Origin: an uncultured Hoeflea sp.
Lineage (GTDB): Bacteria; Pseudomonadota; Alphaproteobacteria; Rhizobiales; Rhizobiaceae
DNA length: 64,000 bases
Direction: 5' to 3'
NCBI RefSeq assembly: GCF_947501405.1
Contig: NZ_CANMVK010000002.1
Span: 310,001-374,000, forward strand
Shown piece after piece: positions 54,323-63,426 of the stretch. Numbering within the stretch: the stretch's first letter is position 1; every line of letters begins with the position of its first letter. Both the position numbers and the translations under genes were made by a program. Under the pieces are notes generated by a model. That model searched no databases. It was not told where the DNA came from and was given only the letters and a program-made list of their open reading frames with translations.

Positions 54323-55297
54323 ATGACCAGCATTATGACCAATACAGCCGCAATGGCTGCACTGCAGACCCTTCGGACGATCAACTCCGAAATGGAAATG
54401 ACACAGGCACGGGTGTCTTCGGGCTACCGCGTCGAAAACGCCGGCGACAACGCCGCCTACTGGTCGATCGCTACCACGATGCGATCCGACAACAAGGCGA
54501 TGTCGACCGTTAAGGACGCACTCGGCCTGGGCGCCGCCAAGATCGATATCGCCTATACCGCGATGAAATCATCGATCGACGTGGTTTCCGAAATCAAGGC
54601 AAAACTGGTCGCCGCGCGTGAACCCGGCGTCGACAAGACCAAGATCGACAAGGAACTCACCGAGCTCAAGAACCAGCTCACCTCGATTTCCGAATCGGCG
54701 TCCTTCTCGGGCGAGAACTGGCTCAACAACACCTCCACCGCAGCAGCCGGCACAAAATCCGTGGTCGGCGGCTTCAACCGGGACGTCAACGGCCTGGTTA
54801 CGGTGACGACGCTTGACGTCAACATCACCAGCCTGACCTTGTTGGGTGCGGCCAATGAAAGCCTCGGCATCCTCACCAAGGATGTGGACGCCAATGCGCT
54901 CGATCCCAACGCCACCACCACGACGGCACGGGACTATTTCCTGATCGACACCGGCGCCACCACAGGCACGGCCGCGTCCGGCACGGCGATCGCTCTTGCG
55001 GCAACCACTACGGATGCTGCGGTGGACGACATGATCCGTGTCGTGGACTCGATCTTTACGCAGATGACCGACGCCGCTTCCAACCTGGGCGCGATCTCCA
55101 AACGCATCGAGATGCAGGAGGATTTCGTTTCCAACCTGATGGACTCCATCGACAGCGGTGTGGGACGTCTGGTGGACGCGGATATGAACGAGGAATCGAC
55201 CCGGCTCAAGGCGCTGCAAACCCAGCAGCAGCTTGGCATTCAGTCTCTGTCGATCGCCAACACCAATTCGCAGAACATTCTATCGCTCTTCCAGTAA
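54323..55297 (+). CDS. fla: Flagellin (third tandem copy, more diverged)
   Basis: A 324-residue flagellin, same length as the others but with more substitutions (NSEMEMTQARVSSGYRVEN near the start, NITSLTLLGAANESLG in the middle, end SLFQ). N- and C-terminal polymerisation helices are intact, so it should assemble. Own promoter region, leader hairpin and terminator. Confidence 0.97.
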   Translation: MTSIMTNTAAMAALQTLRTINSEMEMTQARVSSGYRVENAGDNAAYWSIATTMRSDNKAMSTVKDALGLGAAKIDIAYTAMKSSIDVVSEIKAKLVAAREPGVDKTKIDKELTELKNQLTSISESASFSGENWLNNTSTAAAGTKSVVGGFNRDVNGLVTVTTLDVNITSLTLLGAANESLGILTKDVDANALDPNATTTTARDYFLIDTGATTGTAASGTAIALAATTTDAAVDDMIRVVDSIFTQMTDAASNLGAISKRIEMQEDFVSNLMDSIDSGVGRLVDADMNEESTRLKALQTQQQLGIQSLSIANTNSQNILSLFQ

Positions 55298-55603
55298 GCC
55301 AAAGCGCTCGCTCTTGAGCGCCTTGCTTAATCATATTCTGCCGTGCCGCCGGTCATCGGTCATGGTGGATCAGCCGGGTCGCGCCAAAATTGCCCTTGGA
55401 GCGGCCCGGCGGCTTTTTGTTGACCGGATCCCGTTTCGGGACACGCTGGCCGGGCGTGGGTTCATGTTCACGCAAGTTTTGCCGTCTAGCGTTCTGACGC
55501 GCATGACGGTTTCTTCGGAGCCGGTTCATCCGCATCCGCGTCGACGAAGAGGAAACAACTTGATCGGGCCACTGCAAGCCAGCGCCGCGCGCCGGAGTGA
55601 GAT
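55298..55603 (+). other. 306-bp region between flagellin 3 and the fliH-like gene
   Basis: The first half contains a likely terminator (listed separately). The second half (55419-55603) must hold a promoter for the fliH-like/motB operon, but no element is recognisable. Open frames on both strands look like chance. Confidence 0.5.
55373..55418 (+). terminator. Probable terminator of flagellin gene 3
   Basis: GCCGGGTCGC (55373-55382) pairs with GCGGCCCGGC (55401-55410) with one wobble across an 18-base loop, followed by GGCTTTTT. Weaker than the other two because of the large loop. Confidence 0.6.
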
Positions 55604-56224
55604 ATGACCGCAAGTCTTGTTCGTTTCCTGCCGGATTTCGAAATGGCCGGCCTGCCGCCGATCCCGGTCTCCCCCGGCACCGCGCCGCAGAGCGCAGAAC
55701 CGGCCGAGCCAGCAATCGATCTTGAGGCCGAGCGTGCACGGGCGCGTGCCGAAGGCGAAGCCGCAGCACGCGCGGAACTGACGCGCGAACACGCAGCCGA
55801 ACGCGAAGCCGCCGAAAACCGCCACGCCGCCGAACTCGCAGCCCTTAGGGCCGAACTCGAAAGCCTTGCCGCCCAAGCGGTCCCCCAGGCTGTTACGGCC
55901 CGCACCTCAGAACTTGCCGACCTTGTCGCCGGCGATGTTGCCCAGGTGCTCGCGCCGCTGATCGATGACGCCATCTCCACCCGCATCCTCGCCGAACTCA
56001 GCGGCGAAATCCGCGCGGCGCTGGAGCTGGATAATGCAGGGCAAATTACTCTCACGGGCCCCGAAGGGCTGATGTCGGCGCTGCGCGACAAAATCGGCGC
56101 CGACGACGGCCGGCTTACCATCCGTCATGCTGATCATGTCGATATCGAAGTCGAGATTGACCGCACGCGGTTTGAAACCCGTCTGGCCGCCTGGGCCAAG
56201 GCGCTTCAGGAGTGTCTGGCATGA
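55604..56224 (+). CDS. FliH-like flagellar assembly protein
   Basis: A 206-residue protein with a Pro-rich start, a long Ala/Glu/Arg coiled coil (about 45-100) and a C-terminal domain (about 110-205, [36 protein letters not shown]) of the FliH type. FliH holds the ATPase FliI at the export gate, and fliI is present 11 kb upstream without a neighbouring fliH, so this gene fills that role in the inventory. Similarity is by architecture more than motif. Overlaps motB by 4 bp. Confidence 0.75.
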   Translation: MTASLVRFLPDFEMAGLPPIPVSPGTAPQSAEPAEPAIDLEAERARARAEGEAAARAELTREHAAEREAAENRHAAELAALRAELESLAAQAVPQAVTARTSELADLVAGDVAQVLAPLIDDAISTRILAELSGEIRAALELDNAGQITLTGPEGLMSALRDKIGADDGRLTIRHADHVDIEVEIDRTRFETRLAAWAKALQECLA

Positions 56225-57468
56225 CCGACACCTCCTCGACCCATCAGGGCAAGAACGAGATCATCATCGTCAAGCGCCGTGGCGGCGGCGGCGACGACGG
56301 TCACCATGGCGGCGTCTGGAAGATCGCCTACGCCGACTTCATGACCGCAATGATGGCGTTCTTCCTGGTGATGTGGCTGGTCAATGCCGCCAATGAGGAA
56401 ACCAAGGCTTCGGTGGCAAGCTATTTCAATCCCATCAAGCTGATGGACGATCGGCCAACGGATCGCGGCATCAAGCAGGTCGGCAACAGCGCCGACGGCG
56501 AGGCCACCGCGCCCAAATCCAAGTCCGAAGGCGAAGAGAGCGCCAATGGTCAGGATGGCGAGGCCGGCTCCCAGGAGAACTCCACCGCCGGCGAGGAACA
56601 GGATTACTCCGAGGCCGATTATTTCGAAAATCCCTATTCGGTGCTGGCGGAAATCGCTCAGGAGACCGGAACCCAGACCAACATCTCCGAAAAGGGCGAT
56701 GGCGGCGCGGCGCAGTCCGGGCCCGCCACCGGCGCTTCCGGCGGCGAGGCTTATCGCGATCCCTTCGATCCCGATTTCTGGTCCAAGAGCGTCGAGCAGG
56801 ACCAGGCCGAGATCAAAGACAGCCAGTCGATGTTCGAGACCGAGAATTTCATCGAGGAGACCGGCTCGGGCACCGGGACGGGCCCAGGCAGCGAAGCCAA
56901 TGCCGATCTCGACGGCGACGGCAAGCCCGATGCCGGGCCGGACGGCGCTCAACAGTCCGAAACCGCTGGCGAAGACGGGTCGGGCGGCCTGACCGCCGAA
57001 CAGATCGCCGAGGCAGAAGAGCTGAAGGCGGAGATCGCTGAAGCGCTGGGCGGCGCTGTTGGCAAGCTCGCCGAAGGCCTGTCGGTGACCCCCGCCGAGG
57101 GCGGATTGCTGGTTTCGATCACCGATCAGCTTGATTTCGGCATGTTCCAGGTCGGCTCCGCTGTGCCGGCCCGCGATCTGGTCGTCGCCATGGAAAAGAT
57201 CGGCGAATTGCTGTCCGAGCGCCAGGGTGCCATCGCCATTCGGGGCCACACCGACGCCCGGCCGTTTTCATCGGGCAATGACGACAACTGGCGGCTGTCG
57301 ATGGCGCGCGCCCATTCGGCCTTCTACATGCTGGTGCGCGGCGGAGTGCCCGAAGAGCGCATTGTACAGGTCTCGGGCTTTGCCGACCGCAAGCTCAAGG
57401 ATACCGACGATCCCTATTCCGAGGTCAACCGCCGGATCGAAATCCTCATCGAGGCCGAAGGGAGCTAA
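56221..57468 (+). CDS. motB: Flagellar stator protein MotB
   Basis: A 415-residue stator subunit. Proton-binding Asp39 ([12 protein letters not shown]) lies at the start of the single membrane helix (about 39-58). An acidic Gly/Ser/Glu linker of about 190 residues follows, containing D229-L-D-G-D-G-K-P-D237, a calcium-loop pattern. The OmpA/peptidoglycan-binding domain fills about 280-412 ([22 protein letters not shown]). ATG 56221 with AGGAG eight bases before is preferred to GTG 56212. Confidence 0.96.
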   Translation: MTDTSSTHQGKNEIIIVKRRGGGGDDGHHGGVWKIAYADFMTAMMAFFLVMWLVNAANEETKASVASYFNPIKLMDDRPTDRGIKQVGNSADGEATAPKSKSEGEESANGQDGEAGSQENSTAGEEQDYSEADYFENPYSVLAEIAQETGTQTNISEKGDGGAAQSGPATGASGGEAYRDPFDPDFWSKSVEQDQAEIKDSQSMFETENFIEETGSGTGTGPGSEANADLDGDGKPDAGPDGAQQSETAGEDGSGGLTAEQIAEAEELKAEIAEALGGAVGKLAEGLSVTPAEGGLLVSITDQLDFGMFQVGSAVPARDLVVAMEKIGELLSERQGAIAIRGHTDARPFSSGNDDNWRLSMARAHSAFYMLVRGGVPEERIVQVSGFADRKLKDTDDPYSEVNRRIEILIEAEGS

Positions 57469-57471
57469 GCG

Positions 57472-59058
57472 GTGCCGCGCGCGCTATCACCGATCACCTT
57501 GAGCCTCGCCGTCGTCGCGGCGATGTTTGCTTTCAAGGCATCGGCGGAGGATCAGCCGGCGGCAGCCGCTGAGAGCGCGGCGCCGTCACTCCACGATCCG
57601 TTCCCGGTCTTCAGCCCCTATCCCAAAGACCCCGCCTATGCCGACCAGTCCGAGCAATCCCCGGACGCCGGTCACGATGCCGCGCCGGACCCGTCAGCGG
57701 ACCCGTTTTCGGATAGGGACGCCTTCGCCGGCACGGGAGCTGATCCGGAATCAGCCGCGCAACCTCCGGCGCTCGATGGCGTGGTGCCGCCGCCTGAGCC
57801 CGAAGAGCCGCTCTCCGATTTTGCGATGGCCAATGGCATCGAAGGGCTCGAGCCCTACAAGCTGATGCGCTCGCTGCAATTCGTCCAGGATGCGGTGGTG
57901 CGCGGCGATCATTCCGCCATGGAAATGCAGCGCTTTTTGCTCGGCGTGATCGATAGCCGCCTGCGCCAGGCGGATCAGCGGGCCTTTGACGATCCACGCA
58001 ATGTCGATGCGGCGCTGATCTATGCCATGAGCGGCGGCAATCCCGAAACCCTGGAAATCCTGGCTCTCAGGGACAAATTCGGCAATTTCGACAATGAAAT
58101 TACCACCGTGCTCAGGGCCTATCTCAATGGCCGCGCCGCCAAGACCCAGACCACCCTGGACGAAGTCGTCGAGATCTATCGCGACACCGAGGTTGGTCCC
58201 TATCTCACCCTGGTCGCCGCCAATGTCACCGCCGCGCAGAACGATTCGGGTGCACTGGAACTGTTCGACTGGGCGCGGTTGACGGCGCCGGGGACGCTCG
58301 TCGAGGAGGCCGCGCTGCGCCGCTCGCTGTTTATCGCCGCGCGCAAGAACATGGTCGATGAGGCGCTCAAATATGCTCAGCTTTATGCCCGCCGCTTCAT
58401 CAATTCGCCCTATGCCGGGCAATATGCCGATCTGCTGGTGGATCTCGTGGTGCTGAACTACGGCAAGGTCGGCGACGACCGGCTAAGCGCGATCCTGTCC
58501 TTCATGGACCGGCCGCGCAAGCGCGAGGTCTATCTCCGCATCGCCCGCAAGGCGGTGATTTCGGGCTTGCGGGACCTGGCAGTGTTCGCGTCCGAGCGCG
58601 CCGAGGATTTTCTCGACGAAACCGATCGCCGGCCGCAGGTGATGGCGGATCTTTATTCGGGCATCGCCCGGATCCCTTCTCAAGGTGTCGAGCAGGTGCT
58701 GTCGGGCCTAAACGAGGTTTCCGCGCGGCAATTGTCGCGCCGCGACCGTGCCTTGCGCGAGGCCGCCCGGATTGTTGCGACGGAAGTTCTGCGCAAGCCT
58801 GATCCCAACAGCCTCACGCAAGCATTCTCGCCCATGGTGAACACGCCGAACGACGTCTCGCCTCAACAGCGGGACGCAGCGGTCGAAAACTCCGGGACAG
58901 AGGCCACCCGCACAGACATCTCCCAACTGGCGGCGCCGGACCAGCAGCCCGAATTGCCGGCCGATGATGTCTTCGATGGCTATGTCTCGGACCGGAAAAA
59001 GACCCTCGAACGCATCGACAAGATGCTTGAGGGCGTAGCAGAGGAAGAAGGCTCTTGA
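57472..59058 (+). CDS. motC: Periplasmic motility protein MotC
   Basis: A 528-residue exported protein, signal peptide about 1-24 (FKASA-ED), a Pro/Asp/Ala-rich flexible section to about 115, then a helical repeat domain (about 120-450). In S. meliloti MotC is periplasmic, interacts with MotB and is needed for torque; it depends on MotE, encoded here too. GTG start 57472, four bases after motB. Found mainly in Rhizobiales. Confidence 0.92.
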   Translation: MPRALSPITLSLAVVAAMFAFKASAEDQPAAAAESAAPSLHDPFPVFSPYPKDPAYADQSEQSPDAGHDAAPDPSADPFSDRDAFAGTGADPESAAQPPALDGVVPPPEPEEPLSDFAMANGIEGLEPYKLMRSLQFVQDAVVRGDHSAMEMQRFLLGVIDSRLRQADQRAFDDPRNVDAALIYAMSGGNPETLEILALRDKFGNFDNEITTVLRAYLNGRAAKTQTTLDEVVEIYRDTEVGPYLTLVAANVTAAQNDSGALELFDWARLTAPGTLVEEAALRRSLFIAARKNMVDEALKYAQLYARRFINSPYAGQYADLLVDLVVLNYGKVGDDRLSAILSFMDRPRKREVYLRIARKAVISGLRDLAVFASERAEDFLDETDRRPQVMADLYSGIARIPSQGVEQVLSGLNEVSARQLSRRDRALREAARIVATEVLRKPDPNSLTQAFSPMVNTPNDVSPQQRDAAVENSGTEATRTDISQLAAPDQQPELPADDVFDGYVSDRKKTLERIDKMLEGVAEEEGS

Positions 59059-60527
59059 GCGCCTTGGACATGGTATTGCAACGGCAGGTGCCGACGCGGG
59101 CAGGAGGCAAATCCCCCGATCTCGGTGCGTCCTCCAAAGCGGGCGGCGAAACCGGCAAGGAGCCTTTCGCAGACATCTTGTCGGGGCAGCAACGCGCTGC
59201 CACGGCCAAGCCTGGGCGGGCCGAGGCAAGCCGCGATGATGCGCCCGCAACTCAGCCCGAAGACCTCGAGGGCGTGCAGACCGGCCCGGAGGCTCGGGAC
59301 CCGATGCCGGACACGGGCAATTCCGACGATGTGCTGGCGTTGCTCAACGATTTGATGTCAAGCGCCGCCTATGCGGATGAAGCCGCTGTTGGCGCGCCTG
59401 CCAAAGGTGAGGCTGATGCAATCGCTGCCGGCGAGGTCACCGATGACGCACTCCCCGGCGCGTCTGGCAAAGAGACAACCGATCCCTTGACCGCATCTCC
59501 GACCGGCGATGCCGCTGCGCGTCCCGGCTCGGATCAGCCGGTAAGCCGGGACAAGGAAGTCCAGACCGATGACGACGTCGAGACCCGGGTAGCCGAGCTC
59601 CCGCCGGTCCCGACTGGACCAGGCGCCGGGCAGGGGTCCGGATTGGCGCAGTCGCAAACGGCGTCACAGGTGCCTGATACCGGACAGGCAACGGCTGCTG
59701 CCATCGCCCAGCCCGCCGTCGCCATTGCCAAGTCCGCGGCCGAACCTGCACCAAGAGAGCGCGCCAAGCCCGCTGAAGCCAAGGAAGCGCTGCGCGCGCT
59801 CGGCCTCGACGGGCAGGCACCGCAAGGCAAGGCTGCAGATGCGAAATCCAGGGTGGATCAGCGCGAAGCCGAACTGCCCGCCCGCCCCGCGTCCGCAGCG
59901 TCTCGCCAGCCCGAAGAAAAGCTTGAGAATTCGCCGCGCAATGTCGAAGTGCTGGAATCGCGCCGCTTCGTGGCCGCGCAGCCGCTCGGCGGAAATGCGC
60001 AAATGCTCGCCCGCTCGCTCATGGATGCCGGGGATGCGGCGCTCGCCGCCGCCCGCGCCGGTCCGGCGCAGACATCGGCGCTCCTCGGCCAGCAGCAATC
60101 AGCGCAGACATTGCATACGCTCAAACTGCAGCTCAATCCGGCGTCGCTGGGCAGCGTCACTGCGGTGCTCAAGCTTTCGGGTGAGGAGTTGCAGGTCGAC
60201 ATCAAGGTCGAGACCGCCGAAGCCTATCGCCAGCTTTCCGATGACAATCAGGGCCTTCTCAAGGCGCTCCGTTCACAGGGCTACGGGGTTGAGCAGATCA
60301 ACATCCAGCATGTCGCCGGAGGTGATCGCGCACAAAACCAGCAGGCCGGCGCTCAGCCGGGCTTCCAGGGGCCTGGCTCGAACGATGCCCAGGCATCGGA
60401 CCGTGACGCCGGCAATGGCCGCAACAGCGGTGGCCGATCGGACGGTGAAAATGGGGGACAGACCCGTGAGCCGAATTCACATCCAGCTTCTGGCGGCGCT
60501 AGCCGTACTGACGGCGTTTATCTCTGA
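59055..60527 (+). CDS. fliK: Flagellar hook-length control protein FliK (MotD)
   Basis: A 490-residue protein: an unstructured Ala/Pro/Asp-rich first 300 residues and a C-terminal Flg_hook domain (about 350-425, LNPASLGSVTAVLKLSG, LLKALRSQGYGVEQINI). It measures the hook and triggers the FlhB switch; in S. meliloti it was first called MotD. TTG 59055 overlaps the motC stop; ATG 59070 is a possible start. Its 3' end overlaps the next gene by 62 bp. Confidence 0.92.
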   Translation: MSALDMVLQRQVPTRAGGKSPDLGASSKAGGETGKEPFADILSGQQRAATAKPGRAEASRDDAPATQPEDLEGVQTGPEARDPMPDTGNSDDVLALLNDLMSSAAYADEAAVGAPAKGEADAIAAGEVTDDALPGASGKETTDPLTASPTGDAAARPGSDQPVSRDKEVQTDDDVETRVAELPPVPTGPGAGQGSGLAQSQTASQVPDTGQATAAAIAQPAVAIAKSAAEPAPRERAKPAEAKEALRALGLDGQAPQGKAADAKSRVDQREAELPARPASAASRQPEEKLENSPRNVEVLESRRFVAAQPLGGNAQMLARSLMDAGDAALAAARAGPAQTSALLGQQQSAQTLHTLKLQLNPASLGSVTAVLKLSGEELQVDIKVETAEAYRQLSDDNQGLLKALRSQGYGVEQINIQHVAGGDRAQNQQAGAQPGFQGPGSNDAQASDRDAGNGRNSGGRSDGENGGQTREPNSHPASGGASRTDGVYL

Positions 60528-61044
60528 CGCCCGATGGACTGTCGCGCACGCTGCCATGGGCGCCTGCGAAGCCCAGATCCTGACCGCGGCCCGTGTTCAC
60601 GGGGTGCCGCCCGGCATCCTGCATTCGGTCGGGCTCACCGAAACCGGCCGCAAGGGGTCGCTGCATCCCTATGCGCTCAACATTGAGGGGCGGACGGTTT
60701 ACGCCAACAGCCTTGCCGAGGCGGAGGCCGAGTTCCGGCGCGCCCGCGCGCAAGGAAAGCGCCTCATTGATCTGGGCTGCATGCAGATCAATCATCGCTA
60801 TCATGGCAGTGAATTCGCTTCGGTGGGTGCCATGCTCGACCCGCGCGCCAATGTCGATTACGCCGCGCGGTTTTTAGCGAGGCTGCATGTTCGTCACCAG
60901 ACCTGGACGATGGCGGTGGCGCGCTACCACGCAGGGCCCGACAACGATCCGGCGCAAAAGCGCTATGTCTGCAGGGTCATTGCCAACCTTGTTGCCACCG
61001 GCCACGGCGCCTGGACCAAGCCGGCCAGATCATTCTGCAATTGA
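60466..61044 (+). CDS. Lytic transglycosylase-like protein (SLT fold)
   Basis: A 192-residue exported protein with a signal peptide (about 1-29, ending VAHAA) and a lysozyme-like domain whose catalytic Glu59 is in SVGLTETG; GCMQINHRYHG and VARYHAGPDN are further SLT motifs. A gene of this type follows fliK in Sinorhizobium. It probably opens peptidoglycan for the rod, since no FlgJ is seen in the window. GTG 60466 with GGGGGA upstream, inside the end of fliK. Confidence 0.87.
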   Translation: MSRIHIQLLAALAVLTAFISDARWTVAHAAMGACEAQILTAARVHGVPPGILHSVGLTETGRKGSLHPYALNIEGRTVYANSLAEAEAEFRRARAQGKRLIDLGCMQINHRYHGSEFASVGAMLDPRANVDYAARFLARLHVRHQTWTMAVARYHAGPDNDPAQKRYVCRVIANLVATGHGAWTKPARSFCN

Positions 61045-61133
61045 TGCAACCATAAAGAGAATATGGCAACTTTTGGGCCCGAATTCGATTGTTGGGCGAA
61101 ACCAAGGCAAAGGTTAACGATGCAAGCGAAATT

Positions 61134-61149
61134 TTAACTTCTTGTTAAC
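61134..61149 (+). promoter_or_regulatory. CtrA-type site 1 upstream of rem
   Basis: TTAA-CTTCTTG-TTAAC, a perfect CtrA box, about 177 bp before the rem ATG. Confidence 0.65.
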
Positions 61150-61219
61150 TTTTCCCAAGAAAATTTGTGCCGACGGTCCGTTTAGCCACTACATCTAGCC
61201 AAATCAGCGGAAAACATGG

Positions 61220-61234
61220 TTAATCAACTGTTAA
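61220..61234 (+). promoter_or_regulatory. CtrA-type site 2 upstream of rem
   Basis: TTAA-TCAACTG-TTAA, perfect spacing but without the trailing C, about 92 bp before the rem ATG and 70 bp from site 1. Confidence 0.6.
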
Positions 61235-61325
61235 ATTGCACCATGCGATTTTCATAGTTTACGTTGAATCGGCCCCTTCGTACCTCTTGGGTGACGAGGC
61301 ACCACACTGATTCGGAGGCGGACGA

Positions 61326-61997
61326 ATGATCGTAGTGGTTGATGACAGACAACTGGTTAAAGACGGTTACACATCTCTATTTGGGCGTGAGGGCGTCCCT
61401 TCGGCGGGGTTCGATTCCATCGAGTTCGGGGAATGGGTTCACACAGCCGCGGATTCAGATCTTGACGCGGTCGAGGCTTTCCTGATCGGGCATGGCGAGC
61501 AGACCACGGACCTGCCGCGGGCAATCCGTGATAGGTCCCAGGCACCGGTAATCGCGGTCAGCGATACGCCGTCCCTGGAATCGACCCTGGCCTTCTTCGA
61601 CAGCGGCGTCGACGATGTGGTGCGCAAGCCGGTTCATCCACGTGAGATCCTGGCCCGAGCGGCGGCCATTCGCCGCCGGCTCAAGGCGATCACCAATCAC
61701 ACCGACATTGGTCCGATCCGGGTATTTTCGGACGGACGCGATCCGGAGATTGAGGACCGCACCTTCGCGCTGCCGCGCCGGGAGCGCCGGATCCTTGAAT
61801 ATCTGGTGGCCAATCGCGGCCGCCGGGTTACCAAGCAGCAGATTTTCAACGCGATCTACGGCATCTTCGACGAGGATGTGGAAGAGAATGTCGTGGAAAG
61901 CCACATCTCCAAACTGCGCAAGAAATTGCGCAAGCGGTTGGGTTTCGACCCGATCGATTCCAAGCGGTTCCTTGGCTACCTGATCGACTGGAAATGA
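61326..61997 (+). CDS. rem: OmpR-like flagellar activator Rem
   Basis: A 223-residue regulator: receiver-like domain about 1-115 and winged-helix DNA-binding domain about 125-222 ([32 protein letters not shown]). D6-D7 and the RKPVHP lysine are present, but the strand-3 phospho-Asp position reads VEAFLIGHG with no Asp, so normal phosphorylation is unlikely. In S. meliloti Rem stands between VisNR and the flagellar and motility genes and acts in exponential growth without a known kinase. Located just before flgE, as in Sinorhizobium. Confidence 0.92.
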   Translation: MIVVVDDRQLVKDGYTSLFGREGVPSAGFDSIEFGEWVHTAADSDLDAVEAFLIGHGEQTTDLPRAIRDRSQAPVIAVSDTPSLESTLAFFDSGVDDVVRKPVHPREILARAAAIRRRLKAITNHTDIGPIRVFSDGRDPEIEDRTFALPRRERRILEYLVANRGRRVTKQQIFNAIYGIFDEDVEENVVESHISKLRKKLRKRLGFDPIDSKRFLGYLIDWK

Positions 61998-62003
61998 GAC
62001 CGG

Positions 62004-62038
62004 TTGCGCCGGGCCCGCATGATGCCGGCCCGGCGCAA
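62004..62038 (+). other. Strong stem-loop after rem
   Basis: TTGCGCCGGGCC and GGCCCGGCGCAA form a perfect 12-bp stem with an 11-base loop, seven bases after the rem stop. No T-run follows; it may be a Rho-assisted terminator or a stability element separating rem from flgE. Confidence 0.65.
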
Positions 62039-62135
62039 TCGCAACACCGACGCCGATGGCAAAGACGCGGACAAACAGGTTCACGCAAGGCCCGCCAGCT
62101 AGTCTGGACTACCGTATGAAACGAGGGATGAAGCG

Positions 62136-63395
62136 ATGAGCCTCTACGGCATGATGCGCACCGGCGCTTCCGGAATGAACGCCCAGGCGAGCCGGCTTGG
62201 CACAGTGGCGGACAATATCGCCAACGCCAACACCACCGGCTACAAGAAAGCCTCCACCGAATTCTCCTCCCTGATCCTGCCAACCGCGGGCGGCGCCTAC
62301 AACTCCGGTGGCGTCACCACCGATGTGCGCTACGCGGTGTCACAGCAGGGCGCCCTGGAGTTTACCTCCTCATCCACGGATCTGGCGCTCAATGGTGATG
62401 GATTTTTCATTGTCAACGACCCCAATGGCGTACCCTATCTGACTAGGGCCGGATCCTTTGTTCCTGATGGCAACGGCTTCCTCGTCAACGCCGCCGGTTA
62501 TACGCTTCAGGGATACGACTACGCCAGCGGTACGCCGGCTCCCGTGGTCAATGGTTTTGACGGACTGACTTCGGTCAACATAACTTCCGGAGCGCTGTCA
62601 GCGACGCCGTCGACATCCGGGGTGTTCACAGCCAACCTTGACGAGAGTGCCACAATTGTCGCGCCCGGCCTTCTGCCATCCACCAATGCGGCCAATGCAG
62701 AATACACCTCAAAGAGTTCGCTGGTTGTCTATGACAATCTCGGCGGCGAGGTGCTGCTTGATTTCTATTACACAAAAACCGCCGCAAACACCTGGGAAGT
62801 CGCGGTGTACGACCGTGCGAACGCCGCGCCAAACACCTCTTTCCCCTATACTGCGCCGGCGCTCGCTACAACAACGCTGACTTTTGATGCGACCAGCGGT
62901 TTGCTGGCTGGCGGCAGCGCCACGGACATATCGCTCACTGTTCCCGGCGGCGCTGCGGTCACGGTGGATCTCTCCAAGATGAGCCAGCTCAGCTACAAGT
63001 TCACGGTCCAGAACGCCAACGTCAATGGCAATTCGCCGAGCCCGGTCACGCGTGTGGAAATCTCCGAGGACGGCACGCTTTTCGCCCAGTATGAAAACGG
63101 CAAGCTCGAGCCCCTGTTCCGGCTGGCGCTGGCTGATGTGCAAAGCGCCGACAAGCTCCGCCCGCTGGCTGGCAATGTCTATGCGCAAGGCGTCGATTCC
63201 GGCGTCATCACCACCGGCTTTGCCGGTTCGGGTGCGTTCGGCAGCGTCGTTTCCGGCGCGCTCGAAGGCTCCAATGTCGATATCGCCGAAGAGCTTACCA
63301 ACATGATCGAATCGCAGCGCAGTTACACAGCCAATTCAAAGGTCTTCCAAACCGGATCCGACCTCATGGATGTGTTGGTGAATCTGAAACGCTAG
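62136..63395 (+). CDS. flgE: Flagellar hook protein FlgE
   Basis: A 419-residue hook subunit. N-terminal MRTGASGMNAQASRLG and VADNIANANTTGYKKASTEF (about 23-42), an extended middle with two beta domains, and C-terminal LTNMIESQRSYTANSKVF. Normal length for an alphaproteobacterial hook. GATGAAGCG precedes the ATG. Confidence 0.96.
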   Translation: MSLYGMMRTGASGMNAQASRLGTVADNIANANTTGYKKASTEFSSLILPTAGGAYNSGGVTTDVRYAVSQQGALEFTSSSTDLALNGDGFFIVNDPNGVPYLTRAGSFVPDGNGFLVNAAGYTLQGYDYASGTPAPVVNGFDGLTSVNITSGALSATPSTSGVFTANLDESATIVAPGLLPSTNAANAEYTSKSSLVVYDNLGGEVLLDFYYTKTAANTWEVAVYDRANAAPNTSFPYTAPALATTTLTFDATSGLLAGGSATDISLTVPGGAAVTVDLSKMSQLSYKFTVQNANVNGNSPSPVTRVEISEDGTLFAQYENGKLEPLFRLALADVQSADKLRPLAGNVYAQGVDSGVITTGFAGSGAFGSVVSGALEGSNVDIAEELTNMIESQRSYTANSKVFQTGSDLMDVLVNLKR

Positions 63396-63426
63396 CGCAC
63401 CGGCCTAAGAGGTAGAAAGACGAAAT

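Larger units (their letters stand above)
61045..61325 (+). promoter_or_regulatory. rem promoter region
   Basis: A 281-bp AT-rich region with two perfect TTAA-N7-TTAA boxes (listed separately) and a further GTTAAC near 61113. CGGAGGCG precedes the rem start. In S. meliloti VisNR activates rem; its binding site is not identifiable here. Confidence 0.6.
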
